Under the pieces are notes generated by a model, which did not search any database, was not told where the DNA came from, and saw nothing but the letters and a program-made list of their open reading frames with translations. A stretch of DNA of 64,000 nucleotides from NCBI RefSeq assembly GCF_950023065.1, contig NC_088679.1:65906001-65970000 (forward strand). Reading direction: 5' to 3'. Made by a program: the position numbers and the translations under genes. Source of the stretch: Planococcus citri (taxonomy: Eukaryota; Arthropoda; Insecta; Hemiptera; Pseudococcidae). Below, in pieces: positions 62,640 through 64,000 of this stretch (position 1 is the first letter of the stretch; each line of letters starts with the position of its first letter).

Positions 62640-64000
62640 ACAACATCAAAAATTCATCACCTAGACCAGATGATATTCACCCATATTTATGTTGAAACAT
62701 CTTTCTGACACCAGTAAAAATGACTTACTAAACCTCTATAATAAAATCTGGTCTTCAGATTCTTTTCCTCAAACATGGAAAACTGCTACTGTCATTCCCA
62801 TACTTAAACCTGAGAAAAACGCTCACCTTGCCTCCAGTTACAGGCCTATTTCCTTAACTTCTGTCCCATGTAAAATTCTAGAAAAAATGGTTATGAAACG
62901 CCTTACTTGGTATATCGACTCTACAAATTCCCTCAGTTCTTTTCAAAATGGCTTTCAGAAAAAAAGATCTACTCTGGACCATCTTTCTAGTCTTACACAA
63001 GAAATCAATACTGCCTTTCAAAATAAAAAATTTGTAATCTCAGTCTTCTTTGATCTTGAAAAAGCTTTTGACAACACATGGAGATACAAAATACTTCAAA
63101 AATACATTCTATAGGAATTCAACGGCATTTAGCTTGCTTTATTCAAAACTTTTTATCAAATCATACCTTTGGAGTCAGAATTGAAGATACATAGGTACTC
63201 AGAACTTTTTGATCTGAAAATGGAGTTCCTCAAGGCTCTGTGCTTAGCACCATCCTATTTATACTCCTAATTGATGATATCTGTAGTATTATTCCCCAAC
63301 CTCTTTCCTTAAGAATTTTTGCAGATGATATAAACATTTCAGTATGCTCAAATAACATCAAATTAGCCTCAAAAATGATCCAAAAAACTCTCAATTGTAT
63401 TGAAAAATGGGCTGAATCAAATAGACTAACATTTTCTGAACCTAAAACTCGTTGTATGCTTTTTACTAGAAGAAATAAAACTTACCCAGAGCCTATCCTT
63501 GAATTCAAAGGACATTCTTTAGTTTTTAAACCAACTACCAAATTCCTTGGACTAACTTTCGATAAAAAACTTACTTGGACTCCTCATTTTCTCAACATAA
63601 AACCTCAACTTAACAAATGTATAAATTTACTAAAAATTGTTAAAAATTTATAGTGTAACCCATCACACCAACTATTACTCCACTTGTACAGAGCTCTGAT
63701 ACGTAGTAAAATTGAATATGGAAGTCCATGCTTTACAAACCTCTGAAGTAAAACTACTAACATTCTCAAAACTGTTCAAAATTCCTCCTTGCGCATCTGT
63801 ATAGGCGCTCTCTATTCTTCTCCAATTAATAGCATTTATTGTGAAGCTGCAGAGCTTCCTCCTAATTGTAGGAAAATCCTCATGACAAACAAATTCATAA
63901 CAACTGTTGCAAATAATCCATCTCACCCTCTTCAAAAATCACTCAATGCCTACAACTCTCAGCATTTCCTCCATACTTTAGGTCCAATCCCAGAATTTAT
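62640..64000 (+). pseudogene. Jockey-like non-LTR reverse transcriptase, copy B (runs off the window)
   Basis: This copy is longer and better preserved than the 12-kb one. The first open block (about 62689-63114) carries TWKTATVIPILKPEK, SSYRPISLTSVPCKILEK, FQNGFQKKRSTLDHL and SVFFDLEKAFDNTW (motif A). After frame breaks near 63090-63240, including a 4-bp GGTA insertion at a TA near 63192, the second block gives GSVLSTILFILLIDDI, FADDINISVCSN (FADD at 63318-63329), ESNRLTFSEPKTRCMLFTRR and TKFLGLTFDKKLTWTPHF. A stop near 63651 precedes a decayed C-terminal region (RALIRSKIEYGSPCF and later LPPNCRKILMTNK) that reaches the window edge. The 5' ORF and endonuclease are absent. Dead in this copy. 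Confidence 0.88.

Overview
This window looks like a large, AT-rich, repeat-laden intronic or intergenic piece of an arthropod nuclear genome, most likely an insect. I base that on jockey-like non-LTR retrotransposons, introns with pyrimidine-rich acceptors and GTGAGT donors, tRNA-headed short repeats, foldback elements and satellites. Nothing looks bacterial or organellar. I cannot name the species; a hemipteran is a guess.

Only one host gene is well supported. A + strand exon at 9892-10169 has an acceptor, an in-frame upstream stop, an ATG at 9937 and a GTGAGT donor. It encodes an Asn-rich, low-complexity N-terminus. A possible later exon at 31674-31776 has an acceptor in the phase required to continue the frame. 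Another + strand site at 37291-37317 joins a 3' splice site directly to a 5' splice site, which is the layout of a recursive-splicing ratchet point. Together these suggest that most of the window from about 10.2 kb is long intron on the + strand.

Layout: 1.2-4.2 kb is a satellite of about 125 bp with higher-order structure. The exon follows at 9.9 kb. At 12.1-13.2 kb there is a decayed reverse transcriptase, whose relative occupies 62.6-64.0 kb. At 15.9-17.6 kb a second retrotransposon, on the - strand, is split by a palindromic MITE. A second satellite (about 80 bp unit) lies at 20.3-21.1 kb and recurs inverted at 24.0-25.2 kb, where a TA-flanked element with a tRNA-like segment has landed in it. 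At 27.5-37.0 kb is a nested inverted-repeat complex: two arrays of one minisatellite in opposite orientation enclose a 1.8-kb foldback element and a second long palindrome. At 47.5-48.8 kb is a jockey fragment carrying a tRNA-derived SINE-like insertion. At 49.2-51.7 kb are another retrotransposon tail, a nearly spacerless 0.95-kb palindrome and a TA-flanked TIR element. At 54.5-55.7 kb is a GC-richer minisatellite. At 58.5-60.5 kb is degenerate CAAAAATTG-type low-complexity DNA.

Several insertions can be read at base level because the host repeat gives the empty site. The most unusual recurrent signal is a set of small insertions at TA dinucleotides (TA becomes TA-NN-TA), seen when repeat copies are compared. 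With it goes an apparent excess of TACGAGTA/TACTCGTA and TAGGTA/TACCTA across the window. These look like transposon-excision footprints or an unrecognised micro-insertion process. All counts and alignments here were made by eye.
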